The notes: generated by a model not told the origin, from the letters alone. Shown: positions 52,559-62,874, counted from the first letter of the stretch. The stretch is 64,000 nt of DNA from Latilactobacillus fragifolii (GCF_905332535.1 NZ_CAJOCF010000005.1:1-64000); one strand, 5' to 3'. Numbers and translations are program-made.

Positions 52559-54853
52559 TTAGACAGATTGTTTGTTCAATGGTGGCACTGTGTAGATGTC
52601 TTTTGGTAACTGAGTAATCAATGGACTCAGCTCATCGACACCAATGAGTGTTAAATCGTGCATGGCGCGTGTGACGAGCGTATAGAGCAGATCAACATCC
52701 GTTTGGGCGCCGAAAGTTTTGGCGGAGATGTCGTAGCCAATCACGGCATCGAATTCGAGGCCTTTTGCTAAGTATAACGGAAGGATCAGGATACCTTTGG
52801 GTAAATGCCGCATTGTTTCACTGATGAGGGTGACGGGTTCATCAGGTGTTAAGCTGGCGTAGAGTTGGTAAGCAGCCTGTTGGTTCTTGGTGAGAATCGC
52901 AACGGTCGCGTGGGCTGTTTGGAGGTGACGAATTTCTTGCATCAGGATGGGACGTGCTTGTTCACGCGGGGTTTCAAGCACACGTGGTAAGCGGCCATCA
53001 CGACTGAAGGCTTGGAGTGGGGTTTCTTTTGGTAAGAGTGCTTTAGCAAAGTTAGTGATTGGGGCGGTTGCACGATAGCTCTTGGTTAAGTTAATTTGGT
53101 TGATTTTTAACCGAGGAAAAGCAGTGGTTAATTGATCAATGAAGTGGTCCGTTTGGTAAGTCGCCGTGAAGATATTTTGGGCATAATCACCGAGCACGGT
53201 TAATTTCGCGTTTGGGAAGGCATGGTGAATGTAGACAAATTGGGCGATGCTGTAATCCTGCATTTCATCAATGAATAGGTATTGAATACCGTGATTTTGG
53301 CCGTTAGCGGTTAATAAGTCGCGTAGATATAAAATCGGGGCGGCGTCGCTGAGGCTGACAATGTGGCGTTCGTTATTTTCGGCAACTTGGCGAATCATCG
53401 CGTCCCAAACTGTCGTGGGAATATCGGCAGGACAAGCACCGCTTAAGAAGTGTTGATATTCTGTGGATTCATCTAGGAAATAATCATTGTAGATTGATTC
53501 GTAGAGTGGGGCGAAATAGCTTTGAACAATTGCGCGGGCGATGAAGGCTTGTTCAGCGTCACCAGAAGCGAACTCGCGTTCACCGACAATCGCGCGGTAA
53601 GCATCATCTGTCAGGGTATCGATCTTTTCAGCGACCCAGTCGAGATGGACTTCGAGATTGATTTGGCGTTTAAGCCGTTTGATGAGTGTGTTCTTAGTAG
53701 CAAGGAATTTATCGCCGGGTAACATGTTTTCGGGGAGCGCGCGATAAATCTGGTTCATCTGCTCCTTGGTAAAAAATGGCCGGTCTTCGAAGTATAAATC
53801 ATTAAATGCCAACGGGTGGGTTGATGCTTGTTTAACGTAGGCTTCGATGGCCTGCATGAACGCTGCACTTTCTTTATAGCGGCGCATTGCTTGTGTCATT
53901 TCTGGGAAACTGGCTTGGTCTTTTTCGAAGCGCTCGAAGAGGTTCTCAACTTTTAAGCCGGAGAAGCGATGACTTAAGAATTCGGCCATCGTTACTTGAC
54001 GCATATTTTTCTCACCTAAACTAGGAAGCACTTCTGAAATATAGTGACTAAATAAACGGTTTGGGGAGAATAAAATCATTTGGTCGGCTGCAAGCTGACT
54101 GCGACTGTGATAAAGTAAGAAAGCGATTCGTTGTAAGACAGCCGAGGTTTTACCACTGCCGGCGACGCCTTGGACGATGAGTAAGTCAGCGGTCGTATCA
54201 CGAATGATGTCGTTTTGTTCTTTTTGGATGGTGGCGACAATGTTTTGCATATATTCGTCACTCTGCGCACCAAGAACAGCTTGTAAGCGTTCATCGCCAA
54301 CGGTTTCGTTGGTGTCAAAGACATGTTCAATTTGGCCGTTTTGAATCTTGAACTGGCGCTTGAGCTTAAGATCGACTTTGACAGGGCCATTGGGAGTCTC
54401 ATAAGTAACGGGGCCAAGGGTGCCATTATAGTAGATACTCGAAACTGGAGCCCGCCAGTCGTAGATTAAGAAGTTATCCTGATCGTCGATAAAAGTGGCA
54501 GTCCCGATGTAAAGTGATTCCGTCGTACCATCTTCAGTGATGTCAATTCGGCCGAAGTAGGGGGAGTTTACGAGATTGGTCAAGCGTTCTTGTTGGCTAG
54601 TCAGTAATTTTTCATTTTCGACAGCGGCGGCGACCAATTGTTTTTGTTGTTGGACAGCGGCGTTGGTTTCCATCCGGTCATCAACTTCAGTAATATTGAC
54701 TTTAGTATTGTCGCCGTAACGTTGTTCAATATCTTTCGTTTCATGATAGGCATTGACTAATTGTTGGTTAATCACCGTGAGGCGTTGGGCGACTTGCGCA
54801 ACGGTCTGGTCAACGCGTGCTTGTTCTTGTCGTTGCGTTTCTTCTTGTAACAT
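52559..54853 (-). CDS. helD: RNA polymerase recycling ATPase HelD (UvrD/Rep-like)
   Basis: The protein has 764 residues. A long charged N-terminal helical hairpin (residues 1-100) is of the kind that enters the RNA polymerase secondary channel. It is followed by a superfamily 1 ATPase: Walker A GVAGSGKTSAVLQR, Walker B LFIDEMQDYS, and the LTKSYRAT and LVTRAMHDLTLIG motifs. It frees stalled RNA polymerase from DNA. ATG 54853 follows TTGGAGG. Confidence 0.94.
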   Translation of the reverse strand: MLQEETQRQEQARVDQTVAQVAQRLTVINQQLVNAYHETKDIEQRYGDNTKVNITEVDDRMETNAAVQQQKQLVAAAVENEKLLTSQQERLTNLVNSPYFGRIDITEDGTTESLYIGTATFIDDQDNFLIYDWRAPVSSIYYNGTLGPVTYETPNGPVKVDLKLKRQFKIQNGQIEHVFDTNETVGDERLQAVLGAQSDEYMQNIVATIQKEQNDIIRDTTADLLIVQGVAGSGKTSAVLQRIAFLLYHSRSQLAADQMILFSPNRLFSHYISEVLPSLGEKNMRQVTMAEFLSHRFSGLKVENLFERFEKDQASFPEMTQAMRRYKESAAFMQAIEAYVKQASTHPLAFNDLYFEDRPFFTKEQMNQIYRALPENMLPGDKFLATKNTLIKRLKRQINLEVHLDWVAEKIDTLTDDAYRAIVGEREFASGDAEQAFIARAIVQSYFAPLYESIYNDYFLDESTEYQHFLSGACPADIPTTVWDAMIRQVAENNERHIVSLSDAAPILYLRDLLTANGQNHGIQYLFIDEMQDYSIAQFVYIHHAFPNAKLTVLGDYAQNIFTATYQTDHFIDQLTTAFPRLKINQINLTKSYRATAPITNFAKALLPKETPLQAFSRDGRLPRVLETPREQARPILMQEIRHLQTAHATVAILTKNQQAAYQLYASLTPDEPVTLISETMRHLPKGILILPLYLAKGLEFDAVIGYDISAKTFGAQTDVDLLYTLVTRAMHDLTLIGVDELSPLITQLPKDIYTVPPLNKQSV

Positions 54854-54954
54854 AGCAACCTCCAATTGTTAGTTGTTATATTATAAGCGTCTTCGTGTAA
54901 AAAAGCGACCGATTGACATTCATTTTAAAATCCGTTAGTATGACAGTAATTCAA

Positions 54955-55184
54955 CAGATAAAGTGAAGGATAAGTAGCAACTTGCATTTTCTTGGACAGG
55001 AAGCGGCGGGACTGAGAAGTCGTCAAGAGCCAGTTGTGAATTGGGCCTTCAATCGGGAATTGGTGAAGAGCCAGTTCGGGTAGCCCCCTTATCGCATGAG
55101 TGGCACGGGTGATAGCCGTGCAATTTAGGTGGTACCACGTAGAAGCGTCCTAATTGTTTAATCACAATTGGGGCGCTTTTTTTA
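54955..55184 (+). promoter_or_regulatory. T-box leader of trpS
   Basis: The T-box sequence AATTTAGGTGGTACCACG at 55122-55139 is followed by an antiterminator/terminator switch. Stem I includes the AGTAG bulge near 54973. The acceptor-sensing bases are TGGT. A TGG at 54993-54995 is a possible Trp specifier, but I could not fold stem I well enough to be sure. AGAGCCAGTT is repeated at about 55026 and 55069. Confidence 0.9.
55143..55184 (+). terminator. T-box terminator
   Basis: AGCGTCCTAATTGT / ACAATTGGGGCGCT with a T7 run. Confidence 0.92.
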
Positions 55185-55192
55185 GTTGATAA

Positions 55193-56230
<1,038 letters not shown>

Positions 56231-56243
56231 ATTTTATGAATGA

Positions 56244-56286
56244 AAGCTTGATTGAACGCCAGTCTGGAGATTAATCAAGCTTTTTT
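56244..56286 (+). terminator. Terminator of trpS
   Basis: AAGCTTGATT / AATCAAGCTT with a T6 run. Confidence 0.88.
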
Positions 56287-56435
56287 GGGGGATTAAAAAA
56301 ATGAAAAATTAAGCCTTTTTATGGTAATTTAATAGTGCGTATGAGAAACTTAACTCAATTTATTGAGTCTGAAAATGCTCTTTCAATCAACCGCCGTGAG
56401 TGATATTTAGTGCGTGAGAAAAAGGGGGAATTCAT

Positions 56436-57797
56436 ATGCATGATTTTACTAAGGGTAATCCATTAAAAGTGATTATTTTGTTTACCGGACCATTATTGAT
56501 TGGCAATATTTTTCAACAATTATACAGTGTTATTGATACCTTAATCGTTGGGCGAACAATTGGGGTCGATGCCTTGGCAGCTGTTGGGTCAACTGGCGGC
56601 TTAAATATGCTGATTATTGGTTTTTGTACAGGGACGACAGCTGGTTTATCGATTTTGACAGCCCAACGTTATGGTGCGCAAGATTATCGCGGTGTGAAGC
56701 GTAGTTTTGCAACCAGTATCCTCATTAGTTTGGTGATTACAGTAATCTTAACCATTTTGAGTATGGTGTTTTCACGGCATATATTAGTTTTGATGAAGAC
56801 GCCAACCGCGATTATTGCGGATGCTCAGCAGTTTATTATGATAATTTTCGCTGGTATTTTTGCTTCGATGGCCTTTAATTTATTATCGAATACGATTCGG
56901 GCCCTTGGTGATAGTCGAACGCCACTTTTTTTCTTAATCGTGGGCGTGGTGGTTAACATTGTTTTGGATTTTATCTTTATTTTAGGTTTTAAAATGGGGG
57001 TTGAGGGGGCTGGCTTTGCAACAGTTTCTGCACAAGTGGTTTCTGCTGTGTTATGCTTAATTTATATTTACCGTCGGATTCCAGCCTTAGTTTTACGGCG
57101 TAAAGATTTTCGGATAACGCGCAAAGAAGTACTTGAGCATTTAAAAGTGGGCTTACCGATGGGTTTTCAATCCTCAATTATTGCCATTGGCGCAATTGTT
57201 ATTCAGATTATGTTGAATACACTAGGTGCCAGTGCAGTCGCAGCCTATACAGCAGCGGGTAAAATAGATCAACTTGCTAATCAGGTCGGGAATTCATTTG
57301 GGATAACCTTGGCGACGTATTCGGCACAAAATTACGGCGCCCGTGAATTTGGACGAATCAGAAAAGGGGTTCGGCAGACATTGCTGTTGTCAATCCTCTT
57401 TAGTCTAGTGATGGGGGCGGTAATTATCACCTTTGGGCGACCCCTGGTTAATCTGTTTATCGGGAACAATCAACCGCATGTTACCGATTTGGCCCAAATC
57501 TACTTCCGTTTCAATAGTAGTTGTTACTTTATTTTGGCAATTCTATTTGCTATTCGCTACACCTTACAAGGATTGGGTCAAAGTTTTATTCCAACTTTGG
57601 CGGGGCTGGCGGAGTTGCTGATGCGAATTTTTGCGGGGATTTTCTTGGTGCAACAATTCGGGTTTATGGGTGCCAGTTTAGCTAACCCCCTCGCTTGGCT
57701 TGGTTCATGCTTGGTACTATTGAGTTCCTATTTCAAGACAATGCACCAATTGAAACACCGTGAAGCAGGTAAAAATAGGGAGGAACAGGATGTTTAA
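56436..57797 (+). CDS. MATE-family multidrug/cation antiporter
   Basis: The protein has 453 residues and 12 predicted helices. FTGPLLIGNIFQQLYSVIDTL is the MATE N-terminal motif, and a second inverted half begins near VGLPMGFQSSIIAIG. The substrate is unknown. AAAGGGGG precedes the ATG. Its last eight bases overlap the next gene. Confidence 0.92.
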   Translation: MHDFTKGNPLKVIILFTGPLLIGNIFQQLYSVIDTLIVGRTIGVDALAAVGSTGGLNMLIIGFCTGTTAGLSILTAQRYGAQDYRGVKRSFATSILISLVITVILTILSMVFSRHILVLMKTPTAIIADAQQFIMIIFAGIFASMAFNLLSNTIRALGDSRTPLFFLIVGVVVNIVLDFIFILGFKMGVEGAGFATVSAQVVSAVLCLIYIYRRIPALVLRRKDFRITRKEVLEHLKVGLPMGFQSSIIAIGAIVIQIMLNTLGASAVAAYTAAGKIDQLANQVGNSFGITLATYSAQNYGAREFGRIRKGVRQTLLLSILFSLVMGAVIITFGRPLVNLFIGNNQPHVTDLAQIYFRFNSSCYFILAILFAIRYTLQGLGQSFIPTLAGLAELLMRIFAGIFLVQQFGFMGASLANPLAWLGSCLVLLSSYFKTMHQLKHREAGKNREEQDV

Positions 57798-58596
57798 AAA
57801 GTATTTAGTGGTCGGCTTATCATTGACCATGTTGGCATTAGGTGGCTGCCAGGCGACCCAATCCAGTCAACCGGTGCACGAGAATGCACCAACGATTGCG
57901 AATAAAAAACAAGTTGCAAAAACAGCGGCAACTTTGGCTAAGAAGACGTTTAAGTCAGGTGGTAACGCCTATTTAGAAGTGAACCATAATCAGTCAACAT
58001 TGGACGTGCGCCAGTGGCAAACTGAACGCATCAAGTACGGCGCGTTGGATGATTTAAATCGGACAACGACTAACACGGCTTTCTTATCCAAAGAAACCTT
58101 AGGCCACTCAAACACTCGTCACCGTCAAACGTGGCAACCGACCGGCTGGCATAATCAACCTGTGATGATTGATGGACAACGGGTCTTTCCTGAAAGCCGC
58201 GGGCATTTGATTGCATATGCGATTTCATTTAATTTCAACCGCGATGGCGTTTTTCAAAAAGGAGAACTCGGCAGTAGCAACAATCCTAAGAACTTAGCGA
58301 CACAAACGGTCTTTAGTAATCAACGAACAATGCAGATTTTCGAAGACCAAGTGCGCCAAGCACTCATGCAAAATAAAAAGGTGATTTACCAAGTGACAAC
58401 GGTGTTCCGCGGCAATGAATTAATGCCTCGCGGTTACTGGGTCCAAGCCATTTCAACCGATAAAAAGTTAAACTTTAACGCGTATGTCTGGAACGTACAG
58501 CCTAAGATGCAATTTGACTATGCAACCGGTCGCGGTCGTTATGATCGGACGATGACGGTGGTCGATCAATATGCCGGCAACGCTTATCAGAATTAA
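57790..58596 (+). CDS. Lipoprotein DNA/RNA non-specific endonuclease (EndA/NucA-like)
   Basis: The protein has 268 residues. A lipoprotein signal with lipobox LALGGC (Cys near residue 19) anchors it outside the membrane. The beta-beta-alpha-metal core reads FPESRGHLIAYAISFNF, corresponding to the usual DRGH motif with Ser in the Asp position, followed by SSNNPKNLATQTVFSNQ with the metal-binding Asn. It resembles streptococcal EndA, used in DNA uptake or scavenging. AGGGAGG precedes ATG 57790; it overlaps the MATE gene by eight bases. Confidence 0.9.
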   Translation: MFKKYLVVGLSLTMLALGGCQATQSSQPVHENAPTIANKKQVAKTAATLAKKTFKSGGNAYLEVNHNQSTLDVRQWQTERIKYGALDDLNRTTTNTAFLSKETLGHSNTRHRQTWQPTGWHNQPVMIDGQRVFPESRGHLIAYAISFNFNRDGVFQKGELGSSNNPKNLATQTVFSNQRTMQIFEDQVRQALMQNKKVIYQVTTVFRGNELMPRGYWVQAISTDKKLNFNAYVWNVQPKMQFDYATGRGRYDRTMTVVDQYAGNAYQN

Positions 58597-58597
58597 G

Positions 58598-58656
58598 CAC
58601 AATCGCCAAAAAAGGCCGTCTCAATTAATTTTGAGACGGCCTTTTTGGCGATTGTG
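58598..58656. terminator. Long nested hairpin terminator after the nuclease gene
   Basis: The arms of 27 and 26 bases are nearly perfect (CACAATCGCC...CGTCTCAA and its complement, one bulged A). An inner terminator GGCCGTCTCAA / TTGAGACGGCC plus T5 is extended outward by a second stem. The stretch 58657-58868 has short hairpins (CGTTACC/GGTAACG, TCTGC/GCAGA, GGTCG/CGACC) but no gene. Confidence 0.85.
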
Positions 58657-58868
58657 AAAATATATTTTGTTAGGGCAGTGAAGGCGCAAAAGTCGTTACC
58701 GAATTCAGCACGTTATGGTAACGCATTGCCGCTGCTAAGTATCGGTAAGGTTGGTATCATGCACTGCTAGTGAAGGGGCCGTTGTCTGCTTCGCAGATTT
58801 TAGCAAATTGAGGTCGTCGGCGACCATCATTTTCTGTATACTAATAACAACAGACAGGAGATAGGCAG

Positions 58869-59504
58869 ATGACAGATAAAAAAGCACAGGGCCCGCGGCT
58901 CAATCCACAACTTGAGACGGCCCAACGCACCCCATTTGAACCAGATGAGACTTACGATGGCTTGTTTTTTGAAGAACTAACGTTGAACCAAGCTGAACTT
59001 GAAATGGTGTTTTTCAAGGGTTGCTTATTTAAAGATTGTCAGTTTGAACAGGTTGATTTTACCAACTGTGATTTTCAAGATATTCAATTCGAACATTGTG
59101 CGCTGTTAAACTGTTCATTGGCCAACGATGCTTTTCAACGTGTCGCATTTAATGGGTGCCAGTTAATTGGGACTGATTTTGCTGAGGCTGGTTTGAATGA
59201 TGTCACGTTCGATACTTGCCAAGCAGACTACACCGGCTTTAATTTTACGCGGATGCGGCATGTGGACTTTAAAGATTGTCATATGCAAGAAGTCTCACTC
59301 GGGCAAGTTGATTGGCAGTGGCTGACAATGGTTGGCAATCAATTGGACGGGATGGACATGACTGGCACGAATTTGAAAAACCTTGATATCAGTCAGAATC
59401 AATTCGAAAAAGCGACCTTCACGCTCGAATTATTGCGTGGGGCGACCATCAGTACGGAACAGACATTGGTTATTATGAGTGCCCTCCGGATTAATGTCCG
59501 CTAG
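58869..59504 (+). CDS. Pentapeptide repeat protein
   Basis: The protein has 211 residues. From about residue 45 to 190, consecutive five-residue units with a central Phe/Leu (for example CLFKD CQFEQ VDFTN CDFQD) predict a right-handed quadrilateral beta helix. Some such proteins mimic DNA and protect gyrase, but nothing here proves that. GACAGGAG precedes the ATG. Monocistronic. Confidence 0.88.
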   Translation: MTDKKAQGPRLNPQLETAQRTPFEPDETYDGLFFEELTLNQAELEMVFFKGCLFKDCQFEQVDFTNCDFQDIQFEHCALLNCSLANDAFQRVAFNGCQLIGTDFAEAGLNDVTFDTCQADYTGFNFTRMRHVDFKDCHMQEVSLGQVDWQWLTMVGNQLDGMDMTGTNLKNLDISQNQFEKATFTLELLRGATISTEQTLVIMSALRINVR

Positions 59505-59536
59505 CTCGTTATTAGTTTGACGGCGGCATAACATAC

Positions 59537-59575
59537 AAAAGGTGGCGACCAGTTAGTTGGTCGCCACCTTTTTGC
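59537..59575. terminator. Bidirectional terminator
   Basis: AAAAGGTGGCGACCA / TGGTCGCCACCTTTTT, between convergent genes. Confidence 0.92.
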
Positions 59576-59582
59576 CGCTATT

Positions 59583-60122
59583 TTAATAGTTAATCTTGTA
59601 CGTTAATTCGACAAAATGACCGATTTGACGGCTATTGATAAGCGTCAATGGCATATCGGTCAGATGCGTGCTGACAAGTGAAATGCCGTCACCTAAGAGA
59701 ACTGGGGCAATAGTGATGATGAGTTCGTCGACCAGATGCGCTTTAAGCAATGTGGTGAAGATTTCCGCACCACCCACGAGCCAAATATTGCCGCCAGCCT
59801 CTTTTTTTAATTGACGCATGAACTCGGGGATATTCCCAGCAACGACATGTGTTCGATCTTCTGTATCATGCAATGTTTTGGAGAAGACATAGCTTTTTTT
59901 ATCTTGGTAAGGATAGGTGCCGGCTAATTTAAGACTTTGTTCATACGTCTTACGACCCATCACGACGGTATCGACAGTCTGTTGAAAAGCTTGAATCGCA
60001 ACATCAGATTCGGATGAATCGAGTGCAGCTAGCCAGGCAGTACTACCATCTTTTTCAGCGATGAAACCATCCAGACTCTGAGCAAGGTATAAAATTACTT
60101 TTCGCGAATTTGGTTCTGTCAT
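59583..60122 (-). CDS. Dihydrofolate reductase/RibD C-terminal-like protein (YyaP/YwjB type)
   Basis: The protein has 179 residues. It begins KVILYLAQSLDGFIAEKDGS and contains VVMGRKTYEQ and NIWLVGGAEIFTTLL, the RibD_C/DHFR-like fold that binds NADPH. It is not the main folate DHFR; the substrate is unknown. ATG 60122 is nine bases after AAAGGAC. Confidence 0.88.
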   Translation of the reverse strand: MTEPNSRKVILYLAQSLDGFIAEKDGSTAWLAALDSSESDVAIQAFQQTVDTVVMGRKTYEQSLKLAGTYPYQDKKSYVFSKTLHDTEDRTHVVAGNIPEFMRQLKKEAGGNIWLVGGAEIFTTLLKAHLVDELIITIAPVLLGDGISLVSTHLTDMPLTLINSRQIGHFVELTYKINY

Positions 60123-60260
60123 AGTCAACACGTCCTTTAAATTAAGATTACCTTTATTATAACAGTTTTAAACGTTTTCACATATTCTAAACCGTTGGTA
60201 ATTTTGCTGGATTTAGCTTATCATGAGAATCAAAGTTGTTTAGTTTAAAGGAGATTAATA

Positions 60261-61226
60261 ATGACAATGAATGAATTTTCCCCAGAAATCGAAAGCTTAA
60301 TTGAACAAGTCCAAAAAAACTATCCGCAACCGATCAAAATTCGCGTTGCCGATGAAGCATCCGGGATGTTGAAGCACGATCAGGCACAACGGGTGTTAAA
60401 CAATGATGGCAGCCTCGCGATTTTAATTACCGATGCGACAGCGGCTGATTATGCGCTATCACATGAATTATTACATTTACTACTATTATCAATCGGATTT
60501 CCACAAATCATGACCGATGTCACAACCCAGGATGCCCAACTTGATGAACAATTGGTTGTGACCGGCACAACATTGTATAATGCAGCGGTGCATATGGTAA
60601 TTCAAAAAGAACAAGCAGCACACGGCTTTGTGACCACCGAAGCGAAACAAGCCTATCTTGAAGGACTCCGCGATAACTTAACCTTGGAAAAAGACGATCC
60701 CGAAAATAAATGGGTCATTTTCCGCGTGTTAACACTGTTAGATGCGCTCATCTTCTTTGATGGCGGTAATCAACAATTGTTAAAGCAATGGACGGCTGAT
60801 TATCCAATTGCGTTGGCCCAAGCCGAAATCCTCTATCGGGTTTTGGCGCGTAAAACAATCGATTCACCATTCACGTTACGGCGGGCTGTGATTAATTTGT
60901 GGGTTGCGTTTGACCGTGTGTTATCAACCCTTGGTTTTGCTGAAACCAATCTCCAGCAACTCTTGACGTTGACGCCGGTTTTAAGTGAACGTCAACTACG
61001 ATTAGAAGTGCGCCAAGTCTACGATATTTTACATTCCGAAAATTTATTTGCGACGGCAACGAACCAAAAAGCGTATGTCGGGATTGGTAAGAGTGATCAA
61101 CAAAATGCATTTGTCTTAGGGCTTCCAGAGGACAAGGCAACACCGGAATATTTCAAACGGTTATACGATTTACCAGTGCAAGCCTTTTTAGATGAAATTG
61201 GGATGCCTTATTCATTACGTTCATAA
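60261..61226 (+). CDS. Uncharacterised protein with an HExxH zinc-peptidase motif
   Basis: The protein has 321 residues, with no signal peptide and no membrane helix. Residues 68-72 read HELLH inside a helix-like segment ALSHELLHLLL, the zinc-binding signature of metallopeptidases. A later histidine-bearing helix (TLYNAAVHMVIQKEQAAHG) could supply further ligands. I do not recognise the family. AAAGGAG precedes the ATG. It is followed 15 bases later by a sirtuin gene and then chorismate mutase, probably one operon. Confidence 0.75.
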   Translation: MTMNEFSPEIESLIEQVQKNYPQPIKIRVADEASGMLKHDQAQRVLNNDGSLAILITDATAADYALSHELLHLLLLSIGFPQIMTDVTTQDAQLDEQLVVTGTTLYNAAVHMVIQKEQAAHGFVTTEAKQAYLEGLRDNLTLEKDDPENKWVIFRVLTLLDALIFFDGGNQQLLKQWTADYPIALAQAEILYRVLARKTIDSPFTLRRAVINLWVAFDRVLSTLGFAETNLQQLLTLTPVLSERQLRLEVRQVYDILHSENLFATATNQKAYVGIGKSDQQNAFVLGLPEDKATPEYFKRLYDLPVQAFLDEIGMPYSLRS

Positions 61227-61241
61227 AAAGGAGTGATGGTG

Positions 61242-61937
61242 ATGACCTTTAAAACGATGTTGCAAGCGGCCCAGCATGTTGTGTTTTTAACGGGGGCGGG
61301 GGTGTCAACGGCTTCTGGCATTCCAGATTATCGGTCTAAGACGGGGCTCTATCAGCATACGGCTAATCCGGAATATCTATTAAGTCACACGAATTTGATT
61401 ACCCATCCAGCTAGCTTTTACGAATTTGTCACGCAGCAGATGTATTTTCCAAATGCGAAACCCAATATTATTCACCAAGTAATGGCGACATTTGCGAATC
61501 AAAAGGGCCAGATTATTACCCAGAATGTTGATGGCCTCCACACTAAAGCACGGGCGCGCGATGTCATTGAATTTCATGGTAGTTTATACCGTGTCAGCTG
61601 CCAAAAGTGTGGCCAATCAGTGCCTTATCAGGCCTATTTAAAGGATATGTATCATCAAGATTGTGGTGGGATTTTGCGGCCAAATATCGTTTTATATGAA
61701 GAACCGATTGATCCGACGGTGATTGAACAGGCCATTCAAGCGATTGAAGCGGCGGATTTAATTGTGGTGGTTGGGACATCATTTCGTGTGTCCCCCTTTG
61801 CAAGTTTAATTGAATATCGGCGCCCAGATGCTCAATTAGTGGCGATTAACCAAGAAATATTGCAGTTTGAAATGCCAGTCACCATGATTCAAGCGGATGC
61901 GGCAACCGTTTTTGCCACACTAGCAACTAAGGAGTGA
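61242..61937 (+). CDS. NAD-dependent protein deacylase, Sir2 family
   Basis: The protein has 231 residues. The NAD motif is FLTGAGVSTASGIPDYRS, and TQNVDGLH and the catalytic His in FHGSLY are present. The zinc site is CQKC with HQDCGG: a His stands where the first Cys of the second pair normally sits. ATG 61242 is eight bases after AAAAAGGAG; earlier GTG/ATG codons are too close. Confidence 0.92.
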   Translation: MTFKTMLQAAQHVVFLTGAGVSTASGIPDYRSKTGLYQHTANPEYLLSHTNLITHPASFYEFVTQQMYFPNAKPNIIHQVMATFANQKGQIITQNVDGLHTKARARDVIEFHGSLYRVSCQKCGQSVPYQAYLKDMYHQDCGGILRPNIVLYEEPIDPTVIEQAIQAIEAADLIVVVGTSFRVSPFASLIEYRRPDAQLVAINQEILQFEMPVTMIQADAATVFATLATKE

Positions 61938-61941
61938 GCAC

Positions 61942-62229
61942 ATGTTAACGGAACACTATCAAAAAATTGATGTAATTGATGCCCAATTAGCGGCCTTATT
62001 TGAAGCGCGGATGCAAACCATCAAGCAGATTGCGACGATTAAGCACGAACAAGGAATCGGCTTGACCGATATCCAACGCGAAAAAGCGGTGCTAGATGCG
62101 CGCCTGGCTGCAGTTGAGGATCCGGCACTCGAAGCATACGTAAAAGATTTGTACCAAACACTGATTTTAATTTCGAAACAGTACCAAGCAAGATTGATGA
62201 AGGCGATGAAAGAAGCAGACGAAAAATAA
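61942..62229 (+). CDS. Chorismate mutase (AroQ type)
   Basis: The protein has 95 residues, all-helical. IDVIDAQLAALFEARMQTIKQI and IGLTDIQREKAVL fit AroQ-class mutases, which make prephenate for Phe/Tyr synthesis. It starts four bases after the sirtuin stop, with AAGGAG overlapping that stop. No other aromatic pathway gene is in view. Confidence 0.88.
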   Translation: MLTEHYQKIDVIDAQLAALFEARMQTIKQIATIKHEQGIGLTDIQREKAVLDARLAAVEDPALEAYVKDLYQTLILISKQYQARLMKAMKEADEK

Positions 62230-62234
62230 GATGG

Positions 62235-62268
62235 AAAGAGCGAATCGGAGACGAGATGCTCTTTTTTT
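62235..62268 (+). terminator. Terminator of the HExxH-sirtuin-chorismate mutase operon
   Basis: AAAGAGC / GCTCTTT with a T-run. Confidence 0.75.
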
Positions 62269-62361
62269 AATTAATGCGCAATGGCCGACCGCGCCAGTCA
62301 GCATGCTTTGGCTTAATATGCTAAAATGAAACTAATTTATGAGATGTGAGGCGCTTGAACT

Positions 62362-62874
62362 GTGACTAAACGACGCTATAATTTAGCGGTAATTCGCTAT
62401 CGCGGGACATTACTATTATTGAATCGGCTTAAGCCGCCATTTGCTGGGCTTTGGAATGGTATTGGGGGTAAAACAGAACCCGATGAGACGCCAGTCAGTG
62501 GCATGCAGCGGGAGTTATTTGAAGAAACCGGACTACAGACCAACCAATACACCCTTCAAAATGTAGGCTGGATTGATTGGCATATTGATGGTGCACCGAT
62601 TGCGCCGATTGATATTTTTCTAGTCGATATTTTACCAACGGTGCAACTACCACTTTATCCGGTGGGGATGCGCGAAGGGGTACTACAATTATTTGAGCCA
62701 GAGTGGGTACAAGCTGCTGATAATCAAGGGATAGTGGCCGACTTACGGGCCATTTTACCAACCGTTTTAAGCGGTCAGCTCAATCGGTATCACACGGATT
62801 TTCATGAAGAGCAGATGGTTTTCTTCGAAGCAAGTCCAATTACTAAGCCAAGAGAAGGAGCGGAAACACTATGA
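62362..62874 (+). CDS. Nudix hydrolase (MutT-like)
   Basis: The protein has 170 residues. The Nudix box GGKTEPDETPVSGMQRELFEETGL region is complete (residues about 34-57). It hydrolyses a nucleoside diphosphate derivative, perhaps oxidised dGTP. It starts with GTG 62362. Its stop overlaps the next start as ATGA. Confidence 0.9.
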   Translation: MTKRRYNLAVIRYRGTLLLLNRLKPPFAGLWNGIGGKTEPDETPVSGMQRELFEETGLQTNQYTLQNVGWIDWHIDGAPIAPIDIFLVDILPTVQLPLYPVGMREGVLQLFEPEWVQAADNQGIVADLRAILPTVLSGQLNRYHTDFHEEQMVFFEASPITKPREGAETL

